Part shown: in pieces, positions 11,718 to 21,982 of the stretch
Layout: the number at the start of each line of letters is the position of its first letter
How positions within the stretch are numbered: the stretch's first letter is position 1
Assembly: GCA_000333855.2 (NCBI GenBank)
Contig: KV784177.1
Span: forward strand, 1 to 64,000
Direction of reading: 5' to 3'
DNA from: Endotrypanum monterogeii
Taxonomy: Eukaryota > Euglenozoa > Kinetoplastea > Trypanosomatida > Trypanosomatidae
Length of the DNA: 64,000 nucleotides
Position numbers and translations under genes: made by a program
Notes under the pieces: generated by a model
Databases searched by the model: none
What the model was told of the DNA's origin: nothing
What the model saw: the letters and a program-made list of their open reading frames with translations, nothing else

Positions 11718-13031
11718 AAAAAAAAAAACATATACCAGTGGCGCCAGAAGCGTATGAATTTCGATCGTTCTCGATATGTTTGTACGGTTTCGTTTTTTTT
11801 TTTCTGTACGGAGGTGTGGATGTACATTTATTTCCAGGGGAGGGCGGAGGGAAAAAAAAAAGACGATGGATACGGAGAGATGAATAAGGCAGGCGATGTA
11901 CACCACTCGTGCAGTAATTGTTATTGGTGTGCCGCTCCTTTTTTTTTTTCTCCCAGCGAAGGGCTTGTTAAGAGGACAATGGGGCCTACCCCTCCCAAGC
12001 CCCTCGGTCCCACCCAAATCCCGCACTATTGTCATGCAGGGAGAAACAAACATGTACTCAGCGGTGCTTGCGTGCAAAGGACTCCTCATTCCACTGCGCT
12101 TCCTGCCATCGTGGTACTAAAGAGGATGCTGTGCTTGCGAGGTTTCGGTGGAGAGGCGGGGGGGGGCGGGGGCGAAGGTGGTCTCTCTTTCCGCTTCATG
12201 CGCAATGTCTTACGCCGATTTTTCTGTTTTGTTTTTTCGTCTTGTGTGCACGTGTATCGCGGAGGGAGGGGAAAGAGTAGGGGGAGGGGAGCGGGGTGGC
12301 CCTGTTGGCGCATCGATAGTGTCTTCGTCATCGGAAAAAAAAATCTATGGAACGTGCCGGTAAGAAGATGTTGGAAAGAAGGAAGGGGAAGGGGAAGGAG
12401 AGTTATGTGAACGAGAAGGGCGGCACGTTTCGAGGAGCAACTCGTGATATGGATTCGTGTAGTTGTTTTCTCTGCCTCTTCGTCTCTTTTGTATTATTTC
12501 TTTTTTACTTCTGGAGAAGAAAAGAAGTACATTGAGTGCTCGATCGTGAGGACGACAGTATTTAGCTTTCACTGGGTGCATCGCAAGCAGCATCACCATC
12601 GTCATATTCTCCGCGTTTCTATTACGTTGAAAGCCACATTTCGGTTATATGCGGGTGCTTCTTTTCCTTTTTCCTTCCTTTTCCTGTAAATTTTCCGGCA
12701 ATCTTGTCGCTTGCTTTTTTTTTTTTCGTAGCTGCCTCGGCTCCTCTGTCGAGGGCTTGGTAGGTGCGAGAGGTAGAGATTCTCTTCCATAGCTTCATGA
12801 ACTAGACGTTCTTCGTGATCTCCTACGTGTGTGGCGAACAGTTCTGGTTGGTTCCTTCCCCCACTCTTTACACTCTCACCCTCCTTTCCACATCACACAC
12901 ACACACACACACACACAGACAGACAGATGCCTGCCAGTCCATGCACTGGCGCATGGGCATTGTTTCCTTTGTTTCATAATTCGTTTCGGTTTCACGGACC
13001 AACTTTCATTATATATACACACACACATATG

Positions 13032-13074
<43 letters not shown>

Positions 13075-13797
13075 AATTGTGTGTAATTGTCTACACATAT
13101 ATGCATACCTCTATTCACGGACGTCTTTCCCTGTCAATGATCTCATCGTCTTCGCGCCTGTGTCTTCTTCACTTATTGTATGCTCATCCGTGGGGAGCTA
13201 GTGAGCTGGAGAACGGGCAAGGACAGGAGACCAAGGATTGGAATTTGAAAATGAAGAGGTGACGGTGAAACATCAAGACTTGAGGGTAAGCGCTCTTGAT
13301 GCGGCAGATGTGCTCCAGTGAAGCAGAGGCGGGTGAGCACATGACAGGGGATGTGGGCATATTAATCTATAGACAGAAAAAGGTGACACCAAGATACGGG
13401 AGAGGGGCACACACACACCAGTCGAGTGACCAAGGGGAGATCTTTTTTTTTTTTTTTTGCCGCTGGATCATGTGCTTATTTTGTCGGCCGCGATCGTGAT
13501 GCTTCTGTGGGTTAACAGGAGTAACTTCGTCTGCCGGACATTTTCCCGACTTCCCCGCCCGCCCTTTCCATCTCTTACTCAGCATTGCTCTTCACCCCCC
13601 CTCCCTCCTCCTCCCTTTGTTTGTCTTGGCGATACTTAGCATGTTTTATATTGCACACCCGCACTGAAGTGGGTACCCACGCCTCTAGCACAGTGACAGT
13701 TATTGAAAGATAAATTCACACGTAAACACGTGCGCATCCATACTGGTCTCGCGGCAATTCGAAGTGTGTGTAACGCTCAGCATCAAAAAAGTAGAGA
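11718..13797 (+). other. 2.1 kb intergenic region, low complexity
   Basis: No gene supported. G-rich patches lie near 12157-12172 and 12262-12300. There is a (CA)n tract at about 12894-12918, a compound CA/TA/TG repeat at 13016-13074 and a T-run at 13442-13458. The pyrimidine-rich stretch 13548-13620 and the sequence just before 13798 probably hold the acceptor of the next gene. A 218-codon frame at 11754-12410 is low complexity and rejected. Confidence 0.5.
13016..13074. repeat. Compound (CA)n-(TA)n-(TG)n self-complementary microsatellite
   Basis: Alternating CA, then about ten TA units, then alternating TG. The two flanks are reverse complements of each other, so the whole tract can fold into a long hairpin or adopt Z-DNA-like structure. 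Confidence 0.85.
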
Positions 13798-14448
13798 ATG
13801 AGCGGCCAACCCTTTGATGCAATGTGGACGGCTCCACCGCCGCCGTCCTACATCGACACTGTCTGTATAAACCCAGAAGATTATGTCGTGTTGAGCACGA
13901 GTCATGGGGACGAGGTTTTCGTTCACCGGGATTGTCTGATGGACTCCCCCGTGCTGCGGTTGACATTCCGAAAGCGCGTGCCGCTTAACACGGAGGACGT
14001 AATCGTAGTGTTTTTGAGAAAAGAGGAGTTACATAGCAGCGCAACACTGGCATCGAATATGGACAACACAGAGGTTTCTCCCCCATCGGAGCAACACACC
14101 GAGGCACTGCTGAACGACGTCACCGACGTCAAAGTGGATGAGGGCAAGGAAGAGGAGGTCGATACTGTTTCACCGAGCGCTGGTGATACTCCAGGTGAGG
14201 CGGCTGTAGTGAGTGCGATCGTGCCGGAGCCGCGGTACCCTGTGACTCTCAAGGAGACTTTGCGGACGGACAACTCCGTTCGTGTCATCTTTCCGCGTTT
14301 GGACGGCGATCAGCTAAACGCGCTTGTGTCGTACCTCTACTATAAGCACCGCTACAACTGCCGCCCATCGGAGCAGTGGCCGAAATTTGAGGTACCCTTA
14401 ACCGGTGCACTCGCATTGATGCGTGTAGCACGAACGCTGGAGTGCTAA
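13798..14448 (+). CDS. Elongin-C-like (Skp1/BTB-POZ fold) protein with acidic insert
   Basis: A 216-residue protein. Residues 28-58 (DYVVLSTSHGDEVFVHRDCL and following) match the first strands and helix of elongin C. Residues 160-187 (SVRVIFPRLDGDQLNALVSY then LYYKHRYN) match the strand-helix-YxxKxRY segment. Residues 197-216 (FEVPLTGALALMRVARTLEC) match the closing helices, including the terminal Cys. Between the halves lies an insert of about 100 acidic, Ser/Thr-rich residues (60-158) absent from ordinary elongin C, which is about 112 residues long. Elongin C bridges substrate receptors to elongin B and cullin-2/5 ubiquitin ligases; whether this protein does so is inferred. A second, more diverged relative follows at 15152. 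Skp1 has a shorter insert at a similar place, but the YK-RY and terminal LEC features favour elongin C. Confidence 0.7.
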   Translation: MSGQPFDAMWTAPPPPSYIDTVCINPEDYVVLSTSHGDEVFVHRDCLMDSPVLRLTFRKRVPLNTEDVIVVFLRKEELHSSATLASNMDNTEVSPPSEQHTEALLNDVTDVKVDEGKEEEVDTVSPSAGDTPGEAAVVSAIVPEPRYPVTLKETLRTDNSVRVIFPRLDGDQLNALVSYLYYKHRYNCRPSEQWPKFEVPLTGALALMRVARTLEC

Positions 14449-14649
14449 TCGCCAGGGCGTGCGACCTTGTCACCATGTACCGCAGTGCCAAGGTGCAACC
14501 TGAACCATGATGGCGCCAGCGATGCCTGTACACGCGATTCGTCTTGTAAAACTCATTAGTTGAAGATATGTACATGTATTTCTGAGGTTGTTCGATGCGT
14601 CATTGGGCCACTGATGGACCACCCACCTTTCTTTCTCTACCTTCCCCGC

Positions 14650-14694
<45 letters not shown>

Positions 14695-15151
14695 CGATAC
14701 ACGCACACAAACGTGACGCAATGTGAAAGAATCAAGGCGACGCTGTCATCTGTATTTCTCTCTATCGGTCATCGGTCTACTGAAGGAAGTGCACCCGACC
14801 TTCGAGTGGGCGTCTCACATCTATTGGGCATATATTATCCACTTGTCAGTCCTTTTGCCTATAATGTTTGGGGCTCTGTACAAGGAAGGTGTGCGATGCA
14901 AATCCACATTAGCGCTTGGGAAACGAGATACAAGGGCTCGACCACAGATGTGGATTTGGCCATCTTTATAAACATCTGATCCCCCCACATCGTCAGGTGA
15001 ATTGGGGTCTTAAAACTCAAAGTTCTGTTTTCCCTTCAAGTGTCTTCTCCTCCTCTTCATCCCTACGCAATAACGTAGTTCATTGGTCTGATCGGCGTGC
15101 ACTCGCCAAGCATATACACACTTTATTATTATTATTATTTTGCAACTTCTC
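14449..15151 (+). other. Intergenic region between the elongin-C-like genes
   Basis: No gene seen. A (TA)n microsatellite occupies about 14653-14690. A pyrimidine tract at 15030-15062 followed by AG near 15078 is the likely acceptor for the next gene. An (ATT)n run at about 15123-15140 lies just before its ATG. Confidence 0.5.
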
Positions 15152-15910
15152 ATGAAGCGGAAAGTCGTCTCAATAGAACCCGCGCCGCTGCCTACGTGTA
15201 CTGCGGTGAGCCCAGACGACATGGTGCTTCTCGGGTGCGCCTCTGGGGAACTGTTTCTCGTGGAGCGTAACTGTGCCATCGTTAGTGGATATTGCCGTGA
15301 GTTGCTGCACCTCTGGGACGGTGCCGTGCGGCGTGCTACGACACAGAAGATAAACGAGGAAAGTACCTCGGGAGACGGTGTGGCGACAGAGATCACTACC
15401 GTGTCGGGCGGTGAGGCGAACTCGAGCAGCCAGGATGTGGGCGGGCCGCTCCCCACTGATCCAGTAGAGATTCCCTTCATGTCGCTACTGGACTATCATG
15501 GTGCTTCGCCTCTCGACGCTATTCGACGCGTCCCCGTCGCTCAGGTCGCGGAGTGCTATCAACAGCGACTGAGTGCGGCAGATACGACTTCACCAACGAA
15601 GATCGATCGACCGTCGTCGAAGCAGTTCTCAAATCATGCTGACCGAAAGGGGGCGCACTTCGTTGTGCCGAAGCCGATCAGCCCGTTGGCACCAATTGAG
15701 TTTGAGGATGGGGTACTGATGTTTCCAGTTATAGTGATACCCAACGTGACCCCGACGCTGATGGAGATGGCGCTTTCTTACGCCCAGAAAAAGTACAAGA
15801 TTGACATGGATGGCGAGAAGGCGAGCGCTGAGACAATGTCCCCGCTCACTATTCTCCCAGTAGAGAGTCGTTGGCGTCTTTTGGCTGCCTCTTTGCTCAC
15901 CGGTATGTGA
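15152..15910 (+). CDS. Second, diverged elongin-C-like/BTB-fold protein
   Basis: A 252-residue protein beginning at the first ATG (15152); the frame upstream continues only through a TTG. Residues 22-52 (DDMVLLGCASGELFLVERNC and following) correspond to the start of the elongin C fold. Residues 188-216 (VLMFPVIVIPNVTPTLMEMA then LSYAQKKYKI) correspond to the central strand and helix ending in K-KY. Residues 236-252 (PVESRWRLLAASLLTGM) correspond to the last helix, without the terminal Cys. The insert between halves is longer than in the upstream gene (about residues 55-185) and Ser/Thr-rich. Adjacency and matching architecture suggest an old tandem duplication followed by strong divergence. 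Function is unknown; a role as a ubiquitin-ligase adaptor is inferred from the fold only. Confidence 0.55.
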   Translation: MKRKVVSIEPAPLPTCTAVSPDDMVLLGCASGELFLVERNCAIVSGYCRELLHLWDGAVRRATTQKINEESTSGDGVATEITTVSGGEANSSSQDVGGPLPTDPVEIPFMSLLDYHGASPLDAIRRVPVAQVAECYQQRLSAADTTSPTKIDRPSSKQFSNHADRKGAHFVVPKPISPLAPIEFEDGVLMFPVIVIPNVTPTLMEMALSYAQKKYKIDMDGEKASAETMSPLTILPVESRWRLLAASLLTGM

Positions 15911-16666
15911 TCAATAGAAAACAAGTTTCTTAGCAAATCCACGATGCGCGACTGCTAACACTTTTATATCCGTATGTATGTACAGTAGGTGTATGCAATC
16001 CCTTGCAGACGGCACTTGAGGTTGTCACTCCCCTATACTCTATAATTGCTTGGTTAAGCGGAAGCTTAGGCAACACGACTTGCAGCAGAGCGAGATAATC
16101 GAGGCGTGAGCCTGATACTTTGTTCGACATCCTCTGGCCCCGGCTTGCTTACCAAGCGTGGCTACATGCATGTTGTCGATGATCCTTACAGCGGGCGACG
16201 GTCATGACGACTACTCGCACTTTTGATCATCATCCTGCAAAATTATTGGCTTGTCTGTCTACAAGGTTGGTGTGGCTTTGATACGCCCCCCTTACCCTTT
16301 TCTCGACTCACCCACTGACTCAGAGCGATGTCTCGTCTGTGGGACTCCAAGTAGGCGCACTCCCTCCCTCTCTCTTTCTTTCTCTGTCTCTCTGTCTCTG
16401 TTCATTGCGGATTCTGACCAGGAGTGTTTCCTTTTTTTAAAAGACTCTTCTTGCCTCCCGCCCCTCTGCTGAGTACTGGAGCGCCTGGTGGGGTTTGTTG
16501 ACTGCACACTACACGACTGGGAAGGGTAGCGACAATAGCACAACTGTTTTTTTTCTACTTATCTCCCTTCGCCCCCCCCCCCTCCTTTCACTCATTACTG
16601 CTTGTTTATTACCTCCTTCTATGCGCATTGTCACAGCCACGATCGACGTTTGGTTTATGTGATAGG
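15911..16666 (+). other. Intergenic region
   Basis: No gene seen. It contains a TC-rich stretch at about 16365-16400 and pyrimidine tracts at 16545-16620. The latter, followed by AG in the stretch before 16667, probably serve as the acceptor of the zinc-finger gene. A short upstream ATG at 16657 ends almost at once. Confidence 0.45.
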
Positions 16667-18643
16667 ATGTCTAAGAATACTTTGGTGGCACTTGAAAAGG
16701 ACGAGAGGGGCTGCGCGGGCCTTCGCCTTGATCCTGAAAGCAGCGAGGGCGAGTCATCACAAGAGTGCATGCACCATTACCAAGACACCGAGAGCGTAGA
16801 CTTTGACAGCGAGGAGGAACGTGTTGGCAATTCACAGCACGGCGACAGTGAGGTCAGCGTAAGCGACAACGATGACGATGACTGCGATGAAAAGGGGGAA
16901 GTGTACAACGACCCGTGCGCTCGCGACTCGCACGCATCAGAGGGGAGTTACACAGCGGAACTACACGCTGTTCTACTTTGTGATCGAGAGGGGTCTCACA
17001 CGTATGGCACCTCTGGCTTCACTCAACCACCGTCGTCCAAGCTCACCGAGTGTTGTCTATGCGGGGCGCACGCCATCTACACGTGTCCCAGTTGTGGTCG
17101 CCGCACGTGCAGTATGACATGTGTGCGGGTCCACAAGAAAGACTTTCAGTGCACCGGCGCCCGGGATGTTACAGCAAAGGTACCTCTGAGTGAATTCACG
17201 GATAAGCAGCTGCAGCGCGACTACCACTTTCTCGAAAACTGCCGTCGCGTCATCGGGAACGTTGTGCGCAGTTTCCCCCGCACCTCGTGGAGGTACAACT
17301 TCAAGGCGCTGCCGCCGCCGCTACATGCGTTGCGTGAGGCTGCCCGGCGCCGTGGTGTCATCTGTCAGATCACATCAGAGGGGATGCATAAGCGGGAAGA
17401 GAACACAAGTCGCCTCGACCGGAAGACGAACACAATTGTGTGGCGCTGCGAGTTTGAATTTCACCATGCTCACGAAGGCGCCGCGGTAACGACCATCTCT
17501 ACGGACTGGGGCAGCGAGCGCCACCGCCTGGGCGATGTCCTCAAATACTGCTGGGCGACCAATCCACCACTGCTGTGTTACCACATCAACCGGCAGTACA
17601 ACCGTGCTTCTAAATACGTCGGCAGCTCGATGGCAAAGGCTACAAAGGGGCTGGAGGAAGTCAATGCAGACATGTTGCACGCGGCGCAGCAGGATGATTT
17701 GTTGGCGCCTCAGCAGCCAGAAGCAAACCAAACCTTCCTTGCCGCTACCGCCCCAGATGTGAGTATGTTGTCCATGGAGGGGGCTGTCAACGCAGCGCGT
17801 GACGCGGCTGAGGGCTATGAGGGACATTCCCCTGTCGCCATGGAGGAAACTCAGGACACAGGCAACACAGAAGAGTGCTCATCCGGCTACCAAGTGGAGC
17901 TGCCACCGCTGCGAGCCTACGAGGAGGTGCCGCCCGTAGCCCCGATTGTGCCGACGACTCCGCAAGAGGCGCAGATACAGACTTTTGTCGAGGCGTTTCT
18001 GGCACAAGAAAAGTACTTCATTTTGTCCAAGGCGGAGCGGCTGGGGATCGACGCACGGTACTTCCTTCTCGATCCCTACGATACCCTCAACGAGAATCTG
18101 CGGCGAATATTTTTCGTTAACGAGTTTCCAGTGTTTGTTGTTGTGCACGCCTCTCAGCTGCACCGCTTCACCCTTGTGACAGAGGAGGACAAGGAGGCCA
18201 TTCGAAGCAGCTTCCGCTCAAGGAGGACACAGGAGGTGCGCGAGCGCCCGCCGCTTCGGAAGCGCTGCGATATGGAGCCGGAAGAACTCGAGCGCCTCAG
18301 TCGCGTACCGTGCCGACGCTTCCTTCAAAGCCGCTGCTTGCTTGCCGATGAGTGCCCTTATTGGCACTGCACGCCTGAGGAGATTCCTGTGTGCCGCTCA
18401 TTTCTCCGAACTGGTCAGTGCGAAAAGGGGACGAGGTGCAGCTTCCGTCACGATGCGGACGCAGTGCGGATTGCCCGAAAGCGCCAGCGCGATGGTCTCA
18501 GCGAGCATGGGAACCTGGCACGTGCCGGCGTCGCGGGACGCAGCTTCGGCTCCAGTCGCCGGTATGGAGACGGGCGAAGGCGCGGTGTCGTGGGTGGCAA
18601 CGTTCGGTCTCGCGCCTACACGCCGCATAGTCGCACGGGGTAA
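16667..18643 (+). CDS. BCD1: BCD1-like zf-HIT protein with two C-terminal CCCH zinc fingers
   Basis: A 658-residue protein from the ATG at 16667 (in-frame sequence upstream has only a TTG). The N-terminal 100 residues are acidic and Ser-rich. A HIT zinc finger follows (residues 129-162, CCLCGAHAIYTCPSCGRRTC with SMTCVRVHKKDFQC). Next comes the BCD1/ZNHIT6 region starting with KQLQRDYHFLENCRRVIGNV and continuing as a globular domain to about residue 320. BCD1 is an assembly factor for box C/D snoRNPs in the nucleus. Near the C-terminus are two CCCH fingers: C-x7-C-x5-C-x3-H from Cys549 and C-x8-C-x5-C-x3-H from Cys576. They are followed by an Arg/Gly-rich basic tail. Yeast and human BCD1 have no CCCH fingers to my knowledge, so this looks like an added RNA-binding module. 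The HIT/BCD1 assignment is strong; the exact role is inferred. Confidence 0.82.
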   Translation: MSKNTLVALEKDERGCAGLRLDPESSEGESSQECMHHYQDTESVDFDSEEERVGNSQHGDSEVSVSDNDDDDCDEKGEVYNDPCARDSHASEGSYTAELHAVLLCDREGSHTYGTSGFTQPPSSKLTECCLCGAHAIYTCPSCGRRTCSMTCVRVHKKDFQCTGARDVTAKVPLSEFTDKQLQRDYHFLENCRRVIGNVVRSFPRTSWRYNFKALPPPLHALREAARRRGVICQITSEGMHKREENTSRLDRKTNTIVWRCEFEFHHAHEGAAVTTISTDWGSERHRLGDVLKYCWATNPPLLCYHINRQYNRASKYVGSSMAKATKGLEEVNADMLHAAQQDDLLAPQQPEANQTFLAATAPDVSMLSMEGAVNAARDAAEGYEGHSPVAMEETQDTGNTEECSSGYQVELPPLRAYEEVPPVAPIVPTTPQEAQIQTFVEAFLAQEKYFILSKAERLGIDARYFLLDPYDTLNENLRRIFFVNEFPVFVVVHASQLHRFTLVTEEDKEAIRSSFRSRRTQEVRERPPLRKRCDMEPEELERLSRVPCRRFLQSRCLLADECPYWHCTPEEIPVCRSFLRTGQCEKGTRCSFRHDADAVRIARKRQRDGLSEHGNLARAGVAGRSFGSSRRYGDGRRRGVVGGNVRSRAYTPHSRTG

Positions 18644-18704
18644 CGACGATTATATGAATCTAAGTCACTGATTCATGCATTCTTCCTCTTTACAGAAAAC
18701 ATAC

Positions 18705-18745
<41 letters not shown>

Positions 18746-19897
18746 TATGAACCTGTGCGTCGGTGTTTTCTTTTGATGTCTGTCTCATCCCCTCCCCCCC
18801 CTCCACCCCCTCTAATCTCGTGTGTGGTCTTTCGTGTAACGAGGCGCCTGCGTACTTTCGATTTCACCACCACCACCAGAACACACACACACAAAGAAAG
18901 AAGACATAAAATAAAAAAGGGATGTGAGTTTGCTGCTTTCCTTTCGTGATGCTATTAATTCTCTGACGGCTACAGATAAAGCGAAATATTTCCTGTGTCC
19001 GTAAGCATGGGGTGGTTTGCGATCTGAACCATCTGCAACGTACATGGAAAGACAGAGAGGAATAATATATATACATATACATATACATATACATATATAT
19101 ATATATGTATATAGTACATAGTCTGTTGCGCTACATCCGTGTATGCTCGAAATTGGTTCCCGTTTTGCTCATCGAATATGTGTTGCAACTGCGACTCGGT
19201 GACTGGGGTAGAGATGGAGGAGGGAGGGTGCTACTGCTGCACCACTTCTCTTCTGGATGAAGTGCTGTAAGTCCTTTTTTCCTGAATTCGAGCATTTCTC
19301 TTGGTTATCCTTTAACGGCACAGAGCTGACTGGCGTGTGGTGCCCCGAAGCCATGCATCACACACTCCGATTTCCCACACTAACGCTACACTCAACTTTT
19401 TTCTTCCCGCTCTTACATTTTTTCCGTTCAACCGTGCAATAGATCGGGATCTCCGCAAACTTGGCGCACGTAGCAGCATTCACACTTCAACTGCATAGAG
19501 AGTGAGGAGGCTCTTTTTTTCTTTCGGATATACCTTGGAAAGACCCTCAATATTTGGCGGTGTTTTTTATTTATTACACAGAAGGATTGCAGCATCTACT
19601 CTCCAAAACACATCTTTTTCATTTGGTGAACTTCACTCGTTTTCATTTGAGGAATTTCATGTCTTCTATCGTGGCTTGAAGATTTCCCATTTTCTTTAAA
19701 AACTCTTGTCGCTATCTGTGGAGCCTCTGTGAGACAGTGGCGATTGTGCGCACTGGTTGTGTTGTGTGAGGGTGTTTTTTTTGTGTCCTTGCGGGGTGCC
19801 TCCGTTCTAACGACTGGTGATCCTCTCAGTTCCAGAGTCATTGACGGCTTTTCGTCAAATCACAAACTGAAACGCCGCATCACCTCCGTGCTCTCGA
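18644..19897 (+). other. Intergenic region
   Basis: No gene seen. A (TA)n tract lies at about 18708-18743, a C-rich stretch near 18791-18812 and a (TACATA)n-type tract at about 19065-19112. T-rich sequence from 19500 onward leads to the gene at 19898. Confidence 0.5.
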
Positions 19898-20890
19898 ATG
19901 TCTTATGAGAATTGTGTAGCTTCAGGTGCGTCTTGGCCACCCTATACAGCGCAGCCGCGGTGGTCGCACAATGACGACGAGAGTGTAACTGTGGTTCAAA
20001 GCACTCATGACTACATACAACATATCTTTAAAACCAAGCCTCAAACGGCACGGTGGGTGCGCGGGTTAGCCGAGGATGACGAGGACGACGCCCCCGCGCT
20101 CGTCTCTAGAAGACGTCCAAGAAACACGAATAAGTGGGAGGAAATCGATGATCAACCCGATGAGGTGGTCCAAGTGACCGGACGCACGCGGGGGAAGCGT
20201 GTTCATTGGCTGCTTCGCATAAACCTACTTGCGATTCTGTATCTCTGCATGATTGCGGCGCGGATAATCAAGGGGATCCATAGCTCCTACCGCATCGATT
20301 ACCCCAACACTCTTTCGCATCTCGAGGTTTACGGGCGCCGGTATGGTGAAAATGTTGTTACCTTTTTGCTTCGAGTAGGTTTGCACCTGGCTCTGCCGCA
20401 CGCAGTAGGGGCAGCTTACACACTGAGTTTGGCCTACACCATTGGCAGAGCCGCGCAGAATTTTATGGCGTTGTGCGGCGTTGGACTCTCGCTGCTTTCT
20501 CTCGGTGCGTTATGCACGCAGTGCATTTTTCTTTTCTGCTGCTGCGATTTCTCGTCTAGTCACCGGTGGGAGTGCGAGTTGCCGTTCGCTCTCCACCACG
20601 TCTGCAGCGTCATTCGTGTGTTATGTCCGTTGCTGGCGGCGTGGTGCGTGTCTCCAGTTCTAGATCAGTTGTGGGGGTGCGGTTACCGGTGGCGGTGCGT
20701 GATGGCTGTGCCTTGTGTTTGTGCTGTATCGTGTCTCGGCATCTCCTTATATAATGAAATACCATCACAGATGATGCTGGACTTGGCACACATCTCAGTG
20801 CTGCTCGCCTGGCTGCCGTTTGTAAAGTCATGTTGGGGCCAAAAACGGTTTGCATCGGTGGTACTGACAGAGAAGCCGCACCATGAATGA
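19898..20890 (+). CDS. Polytopic membrane protein of unknown family
   Basis: A 330-residue protein. The first 100 residues are hydrophilic and acidic (a DDEDD cluster near 61-65) and end in a basic stretch (GRTRGKR). About six hydrophobic segments follow, near residues 104-123, 153-183, 186-215, 229-256, 264-284 and 293-312. The membrane region is unusually cysteine-rich, including CCCDF near 214 and CVC near 273. There is no cleavable signal peptide, so the N-terminus probably faces the cytosol. No transporter or enzyme motif is recognisable. The amount of Cys within membrane helices could point to metal binding or disulphide chemistry, but this is speculative. Confidence 0.75.
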   Translation: MSYENCVASGASWPPYTAQPRWSHNDDESVTVVQSTHDYIQHIFKTKPQTARWVRGLAEDDEDDAPALVSRRRPRNTNKWEEIDDQPDEVVQVTGRTRGKRVHWLLRINLLAILYLCMIAARIIKGIHSSYRIDYPNTLSHLEVYGRRYGENVVTFLLRVGLHLALPHAVGAAYTLSLAYTIGRAAQNFMALCGVGLSLLSLGALCTQCIFLFCCCDFSSSHRWECELPFALHHVCSVIRVLCPLLAAWCVSPVLDQLWGCGYRWRCVMAVPCVCAVSCLGISLYNEIPSQMMLDLAHISVLLAWLPFVKSCWGQKRFASVVLTEKPHHE

Positions 20891-21982
20891 GGCGGAAAAA
20901 TGCTGAGGGTGTCCCTGTGATAGGACAATATGGACATGCTGACGCAGGGGTGGAGGCGGTCCGAGCGCGAAGAGAAGCTGACCTACAGCAGGTTGGTAAA
21001 GTACTGTAAAAAAAAAAAAAAAACAGAGATGCGATGCGGAGGAGGAGGGTGAAATGAGACAGAGACGGTCGTAAGCGGCGTTGAGGAACCAAGAGCTCCC
21101 AATCGTCTGACGACAAAAGTAGCAGTCTTGCCGCTATCGTGTCTCCTCCCTTCCACCCACCCCTTTTTTTTTCTTTTCCTGACGCTTCTCTTAACCAGTC
21201 ACCGCTTTACTTGTGCGTAGCACTGGCGAAGGTGTCTCTGTCGGCGTTTGCATGACTGTAGACAACGACGCACACCCCATCCGTGAACAGCGGCAGACAG
21301 AATCCAAGACGATAAAGGGTCGAATGAAATGTACGGTGGTGGCGCAACGGCGTGCGATGGATATAATCGCGCACGTTCTGGTCTTCGTGGGTAAAGCTTG
21401 ACGGAAAAAAAATTCCGACATCTGCCACTTGTGCTATGCTCTGCAACTGATCTTTACAGCGATTCGCCTTGAGCGGTAGTGAGAGCAGAAGCCCTCCAGC
21501 GCAGTAGTCGAACACCACACCCATACGCGAGCGCATGTGAGAGTTCTCGTGGGCAACTTAAATACGCATATCTTGCATTTCCTATTTCTTCTCACTACCC
21601 CCTTTTTTCTTTTTTAATCATTGTTTTACTATTGTGTGTTTTTATTTTTTCCGCCCTCCCTCCTTCCCCCCCTTTTTTTTGGGGGGGGGGGTATGGGCAC
21701 TCACCAATACTCCTCTCTCCATTTTCACATATTATTATGAATATTTTTCATGTTCTGGCCGTGCTCGGGTTGTGGACATGGAAAAAAAAATGGTAACGAC
21801 TACAACTGGTGCCGACGCACAACATCAAAAACGAATCTAATTGTTTTAACGAGAAAGAAGTGGTGGTAGTGGCTCGCGCTGCCACATATCTGCCACCACT
21901 CTGAACATATATTTTGCCCTCCACCACCCTCTTCCTCCTTTCCGGGGCTTGTGAGGGCGGTCCGCGTCCACTTCGGGCCGCG
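20891..21982 (+). other. Intergenic region
   Basis: No gene seen. An A-run lies at about 21007-21022, T-runs near 21162-21172 and 21600-21615, and a T-run followed by G-run near 21672-21690. The C/T stretch 21916-21945 with the AG that follows is a good acceptor candidate for the gene at 21983. Confidence 0.5.

Noticed and set aside
11754..12410. 218-codon plus-strand ORF
   Set aside because: Composition is dominated by Phe runs and Gly/Arg runs from T- and G-rich tracts; no domain and no consistent third-position bias.
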